This document shows, piece by piece, positions 28,062-37,164 of a stretch of DNA of 64,000 nt. Position numbers and translations under genes: made by a program. Location of the stretch: positions 372,001 through 436,000 of the forward strand of contig NZ_JAPNLE010000001.1 of assembly GCF_026627925.1 (NCBI RefSeq), read 5' to 3'. The DNA comes from Cupriavidus sp. D39. Lineage in GTDB: Bacteria; Pseudomonadota; Gammaproteobacteria; Burkholderiales; Burkholderiaceae. The first letter of the stretch is position 1, and every line of letters starts with the position of its first letter. Under the pieces are notes generated by a model. That model worked only from the letters and a program-made list of their open reading frames with translations, did no database searches and was not told the origin of the DNA.

Positions 28062-28763
28062 ATGAAATACGATGACGAAATCCGCGCACGCTCTTACCGC
28101 TTCCGCGACGAATATGTCGCCGCCACCCCTGCGTGGTATCGCGGCGAATTGCATCTGGCCTTCACGCTGCTATTCACCGGCGGGGTGATTGCCTGGTGCG
28201 CGATGAAACTGCAAGCACCGACGCTGGCGCAGTGGCTCGCGATCGTGCCAATCTTCTTGCTCGGGAACTGGGCCGAGTGGGCCGCGCACCGCTATATATT
28301 GCATCGACCGACGCGCTTGTTCAGCGCGATCTATAAACGGCATTGCGCGGTGCATCATCGCTTCTTCACACATCTGACGCTTGAGTACAAAGGCCAGAAG
28401 CACTGGCGCGCCTTGTTGTTTCCGCCCTTTGCGCCGGTAGCCTTCGTGCTGGCGGCCGTGCCGTTCGCGCTGGTGATCGGCGTGGTGTTCTCGAAGAACG
28501 CGGGCTATATCGCGCTGATGACGATGGCGGCGTACTACCTGATGTACGAGGGCCTGCATACGCTGTCGCACATCACGGATAGCCCGCTGCTGGACCGGAT
28601 GCCGTTCGTGGGGACCGTGCGGCGCCTGCACGTCACGCATCACGATCCTGAGCTGATGGCCACGCAGAACTTCAACCTGACCTTCCCGATCTGCGACACG
28701 CTGTTCGGCACGCGCAGCGATGCGCCGCGCGAGGTGCGCAGCCCGGTGGAAGGCCGGCGGTAG
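28062..28763 (+). CDS. Fatty-acid-hydroxylase / sterol-desaturase-family membrane di-iron protein
   Basis: The 233-residue membrane protein carries the histidine clusters of the family: EWAAHRYILHRP, HCAVHHRFFTH, GLHTLSHI and RRLHVTHHDPE. Hydrophobic segments at about residues 32-50, 60-75, 125-150 and 155-175 would anchor it. Such enzymes hydroxylate or desaturate lipid-like or alicyclic substrates with O2. GGAG precedes the ATG. It is the last gene of the ubiD operon, separated by 20 bases from the convergent LysR gene. It could provide the first hydroxylation that the GMC and aldehyde dehydrogenases then oxidise. Confidence 0.85.
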   Translation: MKYDDEIRARSYRFRDEYVAATPAWYRGELHLAFTLLFTGGVIAWCAMKLQAPTLAQWLAIVPIFLLGNWAEWAAHRYILHRPTRLFSAIYKRHCAVHHRFFTHLTLEYKGQKHWRALLFPPFAPVAFVLAAVPFALVIGVVFSKNAGYIALMTMAAYYLMYEGLHTLSHITDSPLLDRMPFVGTVRRLHVTHHDPELMATQNFNLTFPICDTLFGTRSDAPREVRSPVEGRR

Positions 28764-28783
28764 CCAGGGCCACTGCGCCAGGA

Positions 28784-29689
28784 TCAGGCTGGCGTTCCGG
28801 ATACCCTGCGGATCTCCTCGGCCACGATCGCGATCAGCGCGTCGGCGGCCGTGCTGAGCGGGCGCTGCGGGTGGCTCACGCACACCAGGTGGCGCACGAT
28901 GCGCGGCGCCAGGATCGGGTACATGCGCAGCCGGCCCTCATCCACCGCGCGCTGCACCACGATGCGTGGCAGCACCGTGGCAAAGCGCGTGGCCTCGACG
29001 AACTGCACGATGGTGCCGAGGATGTCGATCTCGAATTTTGGCTGCAGCGTGACGTCTTCGATCTGCGTCGCGGCGTCCAGCACGCCGCGCAAGCCATGGC
29101 GTTTGGTGGGCAGCACCAGTTCCAGCCCGGGCAGCTTGGTGAGTTCCACCGCCGCCGGCAGTTCCGGGCCATGCTCGGCGCTGGTGACCAGCACCATTTC
29201 CTCGTCGTGCAGGGATTGCACATGGAGCGAGAGCTTGCCACGGGGCTTATGCACCACCGCCGCGTCGAGCTGGCCGGCGGAGACCAGGTCGATCAGCGTG
29301 GCGCTGAATCCGTCCGCGACCGATACCTCCACATTCGGGTAGCGCGCGTTGAAGCGCGCCAGCGACCCCACCAGCACGCTTTCCGTTTCCGACGCCACCA
29401 TGCCGATGGAGATGCTGCCGGCCACCTGCTCTTCGCGTTGCATCAGTTGCTGCCGCGCATTGGCGAGGTCCCGCGTGATCGGCAGGAACAGCCGGTACAT
29501 CATGCGGCCGGCGGCGGTCGGCACCATCCCGTGCGGGATGCGATCGAACAGCTTCTGCCCGAACTCTTCCTCCAGCTTGGCGATCTGCATGCTCAGCGCC
29601 GGCTGCACGATATTCAGCCGCTTGGCCGCGCGTGTGACGGAGCCATCTTCGAACAGCGCGATGAAGTACTGGATCTGTCTGAGGTCCAT
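28784..29689 (-). CDS. LysR-family regulator of cluster B
   Basis: A 301-residue LysR regulator starting MDLRQIQYFIALFEDGSVTR, a close paralogue of the regulator at 21791-22735; the first 90 residues differ at few places and the effector domain keeps the same blocks (QRAVD, ILAPRIVRH, PQRPLSTAADALI). The divergent neighbour is the molybdenum hydroxylase operon. Shared DNA-binding residues and a shared 38-bp upstream element suggest the two regulators read similar sites. Confidence 0.93.
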   Translation of the reverse strand: MDLRQIQYFIALFEDGSVTRAAKRLNIVQPALSMQIAKLEEEFGQKLFDRIPHGMVPTAAGRMMYRLFLPITRDLANARQQLMQREEQVAGSISIGMVASETESVLVGSLARFNARYPNVEVSVADGFSATLIDLVSAGQLDAAVVHKPRGKLSLHVQSLHDEEMVLVTSAEHGPELPAAVELTKLPGLELVLPTKRHGLRGVLDAATQIEDVTLQPKFEIDILGTIVQFVEATRFATVLPRIVVQRAVDEGRLRMYPILAPRIVRHLVCVSHPQRPLSTAADALIAIVAEEIRRVSGTPA

Positions 29690-29882
29690 GCTAAGTGGGT
29701 CGATTCGGTATCAACGAATTTGTGTAACGGGACTGAGCGTATCAGCTTTTTTGCTGCGGCAGGCCTCGGAAAACCTGGCCGATATCTGGGGAAAACCCTT
29801 ATCTTTCGCATGCGGTGAGGCCGCATGCGCCCACTAAGGACCGCCCTGCCTGGCATCATCAGAAGTGATTAACACAATCAAA

Positions 29883-29920
29883 AAACAATATTAGAACTAA
29901 TACCATATTCTCACTAAGCT
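29883..29920 (+). promoter_or_regulatory. 38-bp element shared with cluster A
   Basis: Begins AAACAATATTAGAACTAATA and ends ACTAAGCT. It includes the perfect dyad TATTAG-AA-CTAATA (29888-29901). It matches the element at 22971-23008 at 27 of 38 positions and lies between the divergent LysR and molybdenum hydroxylase genes. Confidence 0.55.
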
Positions 29921-30140
29921 CCTGTTCAACGTTGCATGAACCGGCGGATTCGCCCACCGGGTCCGGCGCGCAGAACGGAGTCAGGAATGAGAACAAACGA
30001 TGCTGGCGGCATGACCGGCACGACACAGGAGACAGCGGCAGCGGGTGTTTGCCCCGCGCCGCGACACGCTTTCCGTGCCGGCCCGCAATCCCCGCTAACC
30101 AGATGGACCGCCCCGGTCCCGCCACGCGGGAGGACCGGTC
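29921..30140. other. Leader of the molybdenum hydroxylase operon
   Basis: About 220 bases separate the shared element from the first gene. Short open frames run through (for example from 29936) but show no pattern of a real protein. A long untranslated leader is the simplest reading. Confidence 0.4.
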
Positions 30141-33100
30141 ATGAGCGACAAGCGCAGCCTGCCGGCAGCAGCAGCGGCCCTCCACCTTGAATCCGCTGCG
30201 GCCGGGCGCCAGCGTCACGTGGGCCGCGCGATGGAGCGGCTCGAGGACGCCGCGATCCTCACTGGCCGTGGCCGCTATGGCGACGACCTGGGCGTGAAGC
30301 CCGGCACCCTGCACGCGGCCATCGTGCGTTCCCCGCATGCGCATGCCGAACTTGGCACCGTCGATGCCACCGCCGCGCTTGCCGCGCCGGGCGTGCACGC
30401 CGTGCTTACCGGCGCCGACCTGGCGGCCTGGTCGCGTCCCTTCGTGGTCGCCGTGAAGTCACCAATGGAGCAATGGGCGCTGGCCATGGACCGCGTGCGC
30501 TATGTGGGCGAGCCGGTGGCCGTGGTAATGGCCGAGAGCCGTGCCCTGGCCGAAGACGCGCTCGACCTGGTGCGCGTCACTTACCGCGTGCTGCCGCCGG
30601 TGGTATCGATCGAAGCCGCGCTGGCCGACGATGCGCCCATCCTCCATCCCGGCGTAGGCTCCAATGTGGTGAGCGACCGCCACTTCCGCTACGGCGAGCC
30701 TGAAGCCGCCTTTGCCGCGGCGCCGCACCGGGTCACGCTGACCGCGCACTATCCGCGCAACACCTGCACGCCGATCGAATGCGGCGTGGTGATTGCCGAG
30801 TTCCTGCCCGGTGACGAGGGCTACGACGTCACCTCCAATTTCATGGGGCCGTTCTCGCTGCATGCGGTGATGGCGATGGCGCTCAAGGTGCCGGCCAACC
30901 GGCTGCGCCACAAAGCCCCGCGCGATTCCGGCGGCAGCTTCGGCGTGAAGCAGGCCGTGTTTCCCTACGCGGTGCTGATGTGCCTGGCGTCCCGCAAGGC
31001 CGGCGCACCGGTGAAGTGGGTGGAAGACCGGCTCGAGCATCTCAGCGCCGCCACCTCCGCCACCGCGCGGCTGTCCACGCTGGAAGCCGCGGTGAAGGCC
31101 GATGGCCGCATCGTGGCGCTGTCCTATGACCAGGTCGAAGACTGCGGCGGCTACCTGCGCGCGCCGGAGCCCGCCACCTTCTACCGCATGCACGGCTGCC
31201 TGACCGGCGCCTACGACATCCCCAACCTGCTGGTGCGCAACCGGGTGGTGATGACCAACAAGACGCCCACCGGCCTGGTGCGTGGCTTTGGCGGCCCGCA
31301 GGTGTATTTCGCCCTGGAGCGGCTGGTGCAGCGCATCGCGACGCAGCTCGGCCTCGATCCGCTCGATGTGTATCGCCGCAACTTTGTTGCCGCCGATGCC
31401 TTTCCCTATCGCGCCGCGGCGGGCGCGTTGCTGGACTCCGGCAACTACCAGCTGGCGCTGGCGCGCGCGCTGGAAGAAGGCGGCTACTCCGAGCTGAAGT
31501 GCCGCCGCGAAGCCGCGCGCGCCGAGGGCCGGCTGTATGGCATAGGCTTTGCCGCCATCGTCGAGCCGTCCGTGTCCAACATGGGCTATATCACCACCGC
31601 CATGCCGGCCGAGGCGCGCAAGAAGGCGGGGCCGAAGAACGGCGCCATCGCCAGCGCCACGGTCAGCGTCGACCTGCTCGGCGGCGTGGTGGTCACCATT
31701 GCCTCGACGCCGGCCGGGCAGGGCCATATGACCGTGTGCGCGCAGGTCGTGGCCGACGTGCTTGGCGTGGACCCGGCCGACGTGGTGGTGAACGTCGAGT
31801 TCGATACCCACAAGGATGCGTGGTCGGTTGCCGCCGGCAATTACTCTAGCCGCTTTGCCGGCGCGGTGGCCGGCACCGTGCATCTGGCCGCCGAGCGGGT
31901 GCGCGACAAGCTGGCGCGCATCGTGGCGCCGCAGTTCGGCTGCACGCCTGCGGAGGTGGTGTTCGAAGACGGCCGCATTGCCCGCAAAGGCGCGCCCGAA
32001 TCCGGCTTGCCCTTCACGCGCGTGGCCAGCAATGCGCCGCACTGGTCACCGCAGCAGTTGCCGGCGGGAGAGGAGCCGGGCCTGCGCGAGACGGTGTTCT
32101 GGTCGCCGCCCAACCTGGAAGCGCCGGATGAGAACGACCGCATCAACACCTCGGCCGCCTACGGCTTTGCCTTCGATATGTGCGGCGTGGAGATCGACCG
32201 CGCCACGGGGCGCGTGCGTATCGATCGCTACGTGACCGCGCACGACGCCGGCACGCTGCTCAACCCGGCGCTGGCCGATGGTCAGATCCGCGGCGCCTTC
32301 GCCCAGGGGCTGGGCGCGGCGCTGATGGAGGAGTTCCGCTATGGCGCCGACGGCAGCTTCCAGTCCGGCACGCTGGCCGACTACCTGATGCCGACCACCT
32401 GCGAGGTGCCCGATCCGGTGATCGTGCACCTGGAAACGCCAAGCCCCTTCACGCCGCTCGGCGCCAAGGGCCTGGGCGAGGGCAACAACATGAGCACGCC
32501 CCCTGCATCGCCAACGCGGTGGCGGACGCGCTCGGCGTGCAGGACATCCGCCTGCCGCTGACCCCGGCCAAGGTGATGGCCATGGTGGGCTTCGACGATC
32601 CGCCACCGTCTCGCCCCGAATTGCTGGAAGCCATACGCGAGGCCGCCGTGCCCGCGGCCCGCAAGGGCAGTGGCAAGGCGCTCACCGCGCGCGGCTCGGT
32701 GGATCTCGACGCCACGCCAGAAGCCATCTTCGCCGTGCTGCTGGACCCGCAGGCGCTGGCCAAGGTGGTGCCCGGCTGCCACGCGCTGGAGCGCACCGCC
32801 GAGAACCACTACCGCGCCGACGTGACGGTAGGGGTCGGGATGATCAAGGCGCGCTTCGAGGCGGAGATCGCCCTGTCGGACCTCGATCCCCCGCGCCGGC
32901 TGCGGCTGGCGGGCGCCGGCATGTCCTCGCTGGGCAGCGCGCGCGGCGCCGGCCTGGTGGAGCTGGTCCCGCATGGCAGCGGCACGCGCCTGAGTTACGA
33001 CTACGAGGCCGAGGTATCCGGCAAGGTCGCCGCCGTGGGCGGACGCATGCTGGAAGGCGCCGCCAAGGTGGTGCTGCGCCAGTTGTTCGAATCGCTCGGC

Positions 33101-33178
33101 CGCCAGGCCGCCGGCAAGCCGGTACGGCCGCAAGGCTGGCTTGCCCGCCTGCTGGCCCGTTTGGGAGTCCGTCGATGA
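30141..33178 (+). pseudogene. Molybdenum hydroxylase large subunit fused to a CoxG domain, one frameshift
   Basis: Residues about 25-790 match xanthine-dehydrogenase-family molybdopterin-binding subunits: RLEDAAILTGRGRYGDDL, RSPHAHAELGTVDATAAL, TGLVRGFGGPQVYFALERL (in place of the AYRCSFR loop of true CO dehydrogenase) and PLGAKGLGEGNN with the catalytic Glu. One C is missing in the run 32499-32503; correcting it restores TPPCIANAVADALG. The protein then continues into a CoxG/SRPBCC-type domain (GSVDLDATPEAIFAVLLDPQ, VVPGCHALERTA), giving about 1012 residues. Such enzymes hydroxylate aromatic or heteroaromatic rings with water. The stop overlaps the FAD-subunit start by ATGA. Confidence 0.9.
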
Positions 33179-33990
33179 AACCATCCGCCTTCGATTATCT
33201 GCGCGCCGAAACCACGCAGCACGCGCTCGACGCGCTGGCCCGTGGCGGCGAGGGCGCGCGCGTGCTGGCCGGCGGCCAGTCGCTGATGGCGGTGCTCAAC
33301 ATGCGCCTGGCGCAGCCGCAACTGCTGATCGATATCTCGCGCACCGCCGAGCTGAACACGGTGCGGGTGGAAGACGCTCACCTGGTGGTGGGTGCCGCGG
33401 CCACGCAGGGCAGCGTCGAATGGCGCGCCACGCTGGCCGACGAGGTGCCGCTGCTGGCCATGGCCTTTCCGCATATTTCGCATTTCCAGATTCGCAACCG
33501 TGGCACCGTGTGCGGCTCGGTGGCTCATGCCGATCCGAGCGCCGAATTGCCCCTGGTGCTGACCGCGCTGGGCGGCGAGGTGGTGCTGCGCGCCGCGCGG
33601 CGCCGCCGCGTATTGCCGGCGGCCAGCTTCCTCCAGGGCATGTTGATGACGGCACGCGAGCCCGACGAGTTGGTGGAGGCGGTGCGCTTTCCGCTGCGGC
33701 GCCCCGGGGCGCGCTACGGCTTTGCCGAATTCTCCGCGCGCCACGGCGATTTTGCGCTGGTGGCCTGCGCGGCCACCGTGACCGATGACGCCATCGCGCT
33801 GGCGGTTGGCGGCGTGGCGGACCGGCCGGTGCTGGAAACCTGGCCGCGCCTGCAGGGCAAGGACCTGGAGGAGGCCATCAACGATTTCAGTTGGAAACTG
33901 GGCGCGCAGGACGACGCCCATATCAGCGCGCAGTACCGCCGGCACCTGGTGCGGCAACTGGGCATGCGTGTGATCGAGGAGGCAAAATGA
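33175..33990 (+). CDS. Molybdenum hydroxylase FAD-binding subunit (CoxM-like)
   Basis: The 271-residue protein has the FAD_binding_5 motifs VLAGGQSLMAVLNMRLAQPQ and RNRGTVCGSVAHADPSAELP, followed by a CO_deh_flav_C type tail with YGFAEFSARHGDFALVACAA. It passes electrons between the iron-sulfur subunit and an acceptor in the hetero-oligomeric enzyme. Start and stop overlap both neighbours by four bases, showing translational coupling. Confidence 0.93.
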   Translation: MKPSAFDYLRAETTQHALDALARGGEGARVLAGGQSLMAVLNMRLAQPQLLIDISRTAELNTVRVEDAHLVVGAAATQGSVEWRATLADEVPLLAMAFPHISHFQIRNRGTVCGSVAHADPSAELPLVLTALGGEVVLRAARRRRVLPAASFLQGMLMTAREPDELVEAVRFPLRRPGARYGFAEFSARHGDFALVACAATVTDDAIALAVGGVADRPVLETWPRLQGKDLEEAINDFSWKLGAQDDAHISAQYRRHLVRQLGMRVIEEAK

Positions 33991-34565
33991 GCAAGACCAC
34001 CAAGGGCGCCGAATCCGGCAAGCCCGCCGAGATGATGCAGCGCCAGGAGCGGCGCCGCATCACCCTGACCCTGAACGGCCGCGAACGCAGCGGCCATTGC
34101 GAGCCGCGCGAGCTGCTGTCGGATTTCCTGCGCCACGAGCTCGGCGCCACCGGCACCCACGTTGGCTGCGAGCACGGCGTCTGCGGCGCCTGCACGGTGC
34201 GGGTCGACGGCGTAGCCGCGCGCTCGTGCCTGATGCTGGCCGTGCAGGCCGAGGACCGCACCATCGATACCGTCGAAGGCCTGGCGCCGGCCGATGGGCT
34301 AAGCGACCTGCAGGAGGCCTTCCGCCGCCACCACGCGCTGCAGTGCGGATTCTGCACGGCCGGCATTCTGATGTCGTGCGCGGACTACCTGGAGCGCGTG
34401 CCGGAACCCAGCGAAGCGCAGGTGCGCGACATGCTGTCCGGCCACCTGTGCCGCTGTACGGGCTACACCCCCATCGTGGCCGCCGTGCTCGACGTAGCCG
34501 CGATCCGTGCACGGGCTCGCCCTGCTGCTGCCGGCGTAGTTACCGAGGAGGCCTGCGATGCTTGA
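33987..34565 (+). CDS. Molybdenum hydroxylase 2Fe-2S subunit (CoxS-like)
   Basis: The 192-residue protein has an amino-terminal plant-type ferredoxin domain (GATGTHVGCEHGVCGACTVR) and a carboxy-terminal 2Fe-2S domain (ALQCGFCTAGILMSC, GHLCRCTGYTPIV), all eight Cys present. It starts within an ATGA overlap after a GGAGG site. A 30-residue polar extension precedes the first domain. It completes the three-subunit enzyme. Confidence 0.95.
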   Translation: MSKTTKGAESGKPAEMMQRQERRRITLTLNGRERSGHCEPRELLSDFLRHELGATGTHVGCEHGVCGACTVRVDGVAARSCLMLAVQAEDRTIDTVEGLAPADGLSDLQEAFRRHHALQCGFCTAGILMSCADYLERVPEPSEAQVRDMLSGHLCRCTGYTPIVAAVLDVAAIRARARPAAAGVVTEEACDA

Positions 34566-36168
34566 TCTCGGCCGCACCTTCCTGCAGAGCGTGGAGCGCA
34601 GTCCGCATGCGCCCGCCATCGTCGATGGCGACCTGATGCTCACCTATGCGCAGTGGTACGAGCGTATCCGTTGCGTCGCGTCCGGCCTGCGCGAGATTGG
34701 CCTGGAACCGGGCGACCGCCTGCTGGCCGTATTGCAAAACCGCTGGGAAATGGCCACGCTGCACTGGGCCTGCCAGTTCGCCGGCATCGTGATGGTGCCC
34801 CTGAACTGGCGCGCCAAGCCTGAGGAGCTTGATTATTGCGTGCAGGATGCCGCCGTCAAGGCGCTGGTGTTCGAGCCTGTCAGCTCCGATGCCGTGCTGG
34901 CCAGCCCGGCGGCGCAGGCCGTGCCCTGCATTGCGCTGGACTGCGCGGCGGGCGGCTCGATGTCGTTCGCCTCGCTGCTGGACAGCGTTGCGTTGCATGA
35001 CGCCCCGGTGGCCGAAGCGAGCGCTGTCTCGCTGATGCTCTACACCTCGGGCACCACCGGCAAGCCCAAGGGCGTGCCGCGCCGGCACCGGCAGGAGCGC
35101 GCCGCCGCGCTCGCCCACGTGGCCCAGAACCTGTATCGCCATGGCGAGCGCACCCTTGGCGTGATGCCGCTTTACCACACCATGGGCGTGCGCTCGCTGC
35201 TGGCGATGGCGCTGGTGGACGGCCTGTTCGTCTGCGTGCGGCGCTGGAACGCCGGGCAGGCGCTCCAGGAGATCGCCACCCACCGGATCACCTGCCTGTA
35301 CCTGGTGCCGACGCTGTACCACGACCTGCTGGCCGATCCAGGATTCGATCCCTCGGCGATCCGCACCGCGACCAAGCTCGGCTTTGCCGGCGCGGCGATG
35401 AGCGACGGCCTGCTGCGCCGCCTTGCGCTGGCCTTCGAGCCGGAGCTGTTCGTGAACCACTACGGCTCATCGGAGGTGTACACCTTCAGCATCGACCAGC
35501 GCGCCACCCGCAAGCCCGGCAGCGCGGGGCGCGCCGGCATCAACACGCGCCTGCGCGTGGTGCGCCTGGACGCCCGCTCGCCCGACGATCTGGCGGCCAC
35601 CGGTGAGGAAGGCCAGATCATCGCCGACCTGCGCGGCGATGAGGCCTTCGAAGGCTACTGGAACCGCGACGACGCCAACGCCAAGTCGCTGCGCGACGGC
35701 TGGTACTTCACCGGCGACACCGGCTACTTCGACGCCGAGGGCGACCTCTTCGTCAGCGGCCGGGTCGACGACATGATCATCAGCGGCGGCGAGAACATCT
35801 CGCCGGTCGATATCGAGTCGGTGCTGTCGCTGCATCCGGCGGTGGACGAAGTGGCGGTGGCCGGCGTGCCGGACCCGCGCTGGGGCCAGAAGGTGGTGGC
35901 CTTCGTCAAGTCGCGCGGCAACGTCGATGCGCAGGCACTGGATACCTACTGCCGCGGCTCGGACCTGGTGAACTTCAAGCGCCCGCGCGATTACGTCTTC
36001 GTGGAGGAGATCCCCAGGTCGCCGGTCGGCAAGATCCTGCGCCGCAAGCTCTCCGCCGGCGAGTACGAGCCAGCCTCGCATTCCGGCAACCCTGACCTCA
36101 ATCTCAACCCCAACCCCAACCCCAACCAGGCAGCGGACGCCACGCCTGTCGACACGATCAAGGAGTAA
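34558..36168 (+). CDS. Acyl-CoA ligase (AMP-forming)
   Basis: The 536-residue enzyme has the AMP-binding P-loop MLYTSGTTGKPKGVPRRH, the A5-like VNHYGSSEVYTFS, GDTGYFDAEGDLFVSGRVDD, SGGENISPVDIESVL and the carboxy-terminal lysine region RSPVGKILRRKLS. It would activate an aromatic or aliphatic acid to its CoA thioester. Its start overlaps the 2Fe-2S subunit by eight bases. The last about 25 residues include a low-complexity Asn-Pro repeat (LNLNPNPNPNQ) encoded by a short hexamer repeat. The substrate cannot be told from the sequence. Confidence 0.92.
   Translation: MLDLGRTFLQSVERSPHAPAIVDGDLMLTYAQWYERIRCVASGLREIGLEPGDRLLAVLQNRWEMATLHWACQFAGIVMVPLNWRAKPEELDYCVQDAAVKALVFEPVSSDAVLASPAAQAVPCIALDCAAGGSMSFASLLDSVALHDAPVAEASAVSLMLYTSGTTGKPKGVPRRHRQERAAALAHVAQNLYRHGERTLGVMPLYHTMGVRSLLAMALVDGLFVCVRRWNAGQALQEIATHRITCLYLVPTLYHDLLADPGFDPSAIRTATKLGFAGAAMSDGLLRRLALAFEPELFVNHYGSSEVYTFSIDQRATRKPGSAGRAGINTRLRVVRLDARSPDDLAATGEEGQIIADLRGDEAFEGYWNRDDANAKSLRDGWYFTGDTGYFDAEGDLFVSGRVDDMIISGGENISPVDIESVLSLHPAVDEVAVAGVPDPRWGQKVVAFVKSRGNVDAQALDTYCRGSDLVNFKRPRDYVFVEEIPRSPVGKILRRKLSAGEYEPASHSGNPDLNLNPNPNPNQAADATPVDTIKE
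36106..36127. repeat. Hexamer repeat (AACCCC) inside the ligase gene
   Basis: Three complete AACCCC units and a partial fourth encode Asn-Pro repeats near the ligase end. Because the unit is six bases, copy-number change would keep the frame. Confidence 0.7.
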
Positions 36169-36171
36169 GAC

Positions 36172-36987
36172 ATGACCCAGGGAACCGAACTGATCCATCC
36201 CGACCAGCAACGCCTGCAACAGCTCGACGGCTTCTCCGTGGAGATCAATGCCGCGCGCGAGCGCGCGGACATCATCCTGCACCGTCCGCCGTACAACGTG
36301 ATCGCCATGGCGGCGCGCGACCAGCTGCGCGCCGTCATCGAAGCACTGGATGCCGACGAGCGCGTGCGCGTGATCGTGCTGCGCTCGCAGGGCGAGCATT
36401 TCTCCAGCGGCGGCGATATCAAGGGCTTCCTGGAGGCCTCGCCCGAGCACGTCTCGCAGTTGGCCTGGAACGTGGCGGCGCCGGCGCGCTGCAGCAAGCC
36501 GGTGATTGCCGCCAACCGCGGCTATTGCTTCGGCGTGGGCTTTGAGCTGTCGCTGGCCTGCGACTTCCGCATCGCCACCGAGACCACGCAGTACGCGCTG
36601 CCGGAGCAGAAGCTCGGGCAAATCCCTGGCTCGGGCGGCTCGGCGCGCCTGCAGAAGATGGTAGGCATCGGCCGCACCAAGGACATCGTGATGCGCTCGC
36701 GCCGTATCTCGGGCAAAGAAGCCTACGAGTGGGGCATCGCGGTGGAATGCGTGGCCGACGCCGAGCTGGAAGCCGCCACCGATGCGCTGGTCGACGAACT
36801 GCGCGGCTTCTCGCCGCTGGCGCAGCGCACCGCCAAGAAGCTGCTCAACGACACCGAGGACGCGCCGCTGTCGATCGCCATCGAGCTGGAAGGGCATTGC
36901 TATAGCCGCCTGCGCAGCTCGGACGATTTCCGCGAAGGCGTGGAAGCCTTCCACGGCAAGCGCAAGCCGGCGTTCCGCGGCAACTGA
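36172..36987 (+). CDS. Enoyl-CoA hydratase/isomerase-family protein
   Basis: The 271-residue crotonase-fold protein has RSQGEHFSSGGDIKGFLEA (oxyanion hole) and NRGYCFGVGFELSLACDFRI with the second oxyanion-forming Gly, then PEQKLGQIPGSGGSARLQKM. The pattern is that of hydratases or lyases acting on CoA thioesters. It begins four bases after the ligase stop. It probably handles a CoA intermediate produced by the ligase. Confidence 0.92.
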   Translation: MTQGTELIHPDQQRLQQLDGFSVEINAARERADIILHRPPYNVIAMAARDQLRAVIEALDADERVRVIVLRSQGEHFSSGGDIKGFLEASPEHVSQLAWNVAAPARCSKPVIAANRGYCFGVGFELSLACDFRIATETTQYALPEQKLGQIPGSGGSARLQKMVGIGRTKDIVMRSRRISGKEAYEWGIAVECVADAELEAATDALVDELRGFSPLAQRTAKKLLNDTEDAPLSIAIELEGHCYSRLRSSDDFREGVEAFHGKRKPAFRGN

Positions 36988-37164
36988 TGGAAATCGCGGG
37001 CGCGCCGGCAAGGCCGCCCGCATCCCGGACGAACTGACCGGATAACGATGCCCGCTGCCACGGCGCAAGCATCGCGGGGAGCGCTCGCCTGCCGGCAAGG
37101 CACCGCCCGGGCGCCATCGCTGCCGTAATGATCCAAGCAGAGATCCAAATCAAAGGAGACAACA

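Noticed and set aside
30459..32042. Minus-strand open frame of 527 codons
   Set aside because: Antisense of the molybdenum hydroxylase; His/Arg/Gly-rich as expected from reversed GC-rich codons.
30141..34565. True carbon monoxide dehydrogenase (coxLMS)
   Set aside because: The large subunit has RGFGGPQ and lacks the AYRCSFR loop of CO-oxidising form I enzymes, and the neighbours are a CoA ligase and a hydratase.
35467..37098. Minus-strand open frame of 543 codons
   Set aside because: Antisense of the CoA ligase and enoyl-CoA hydratase; no family resemblance.
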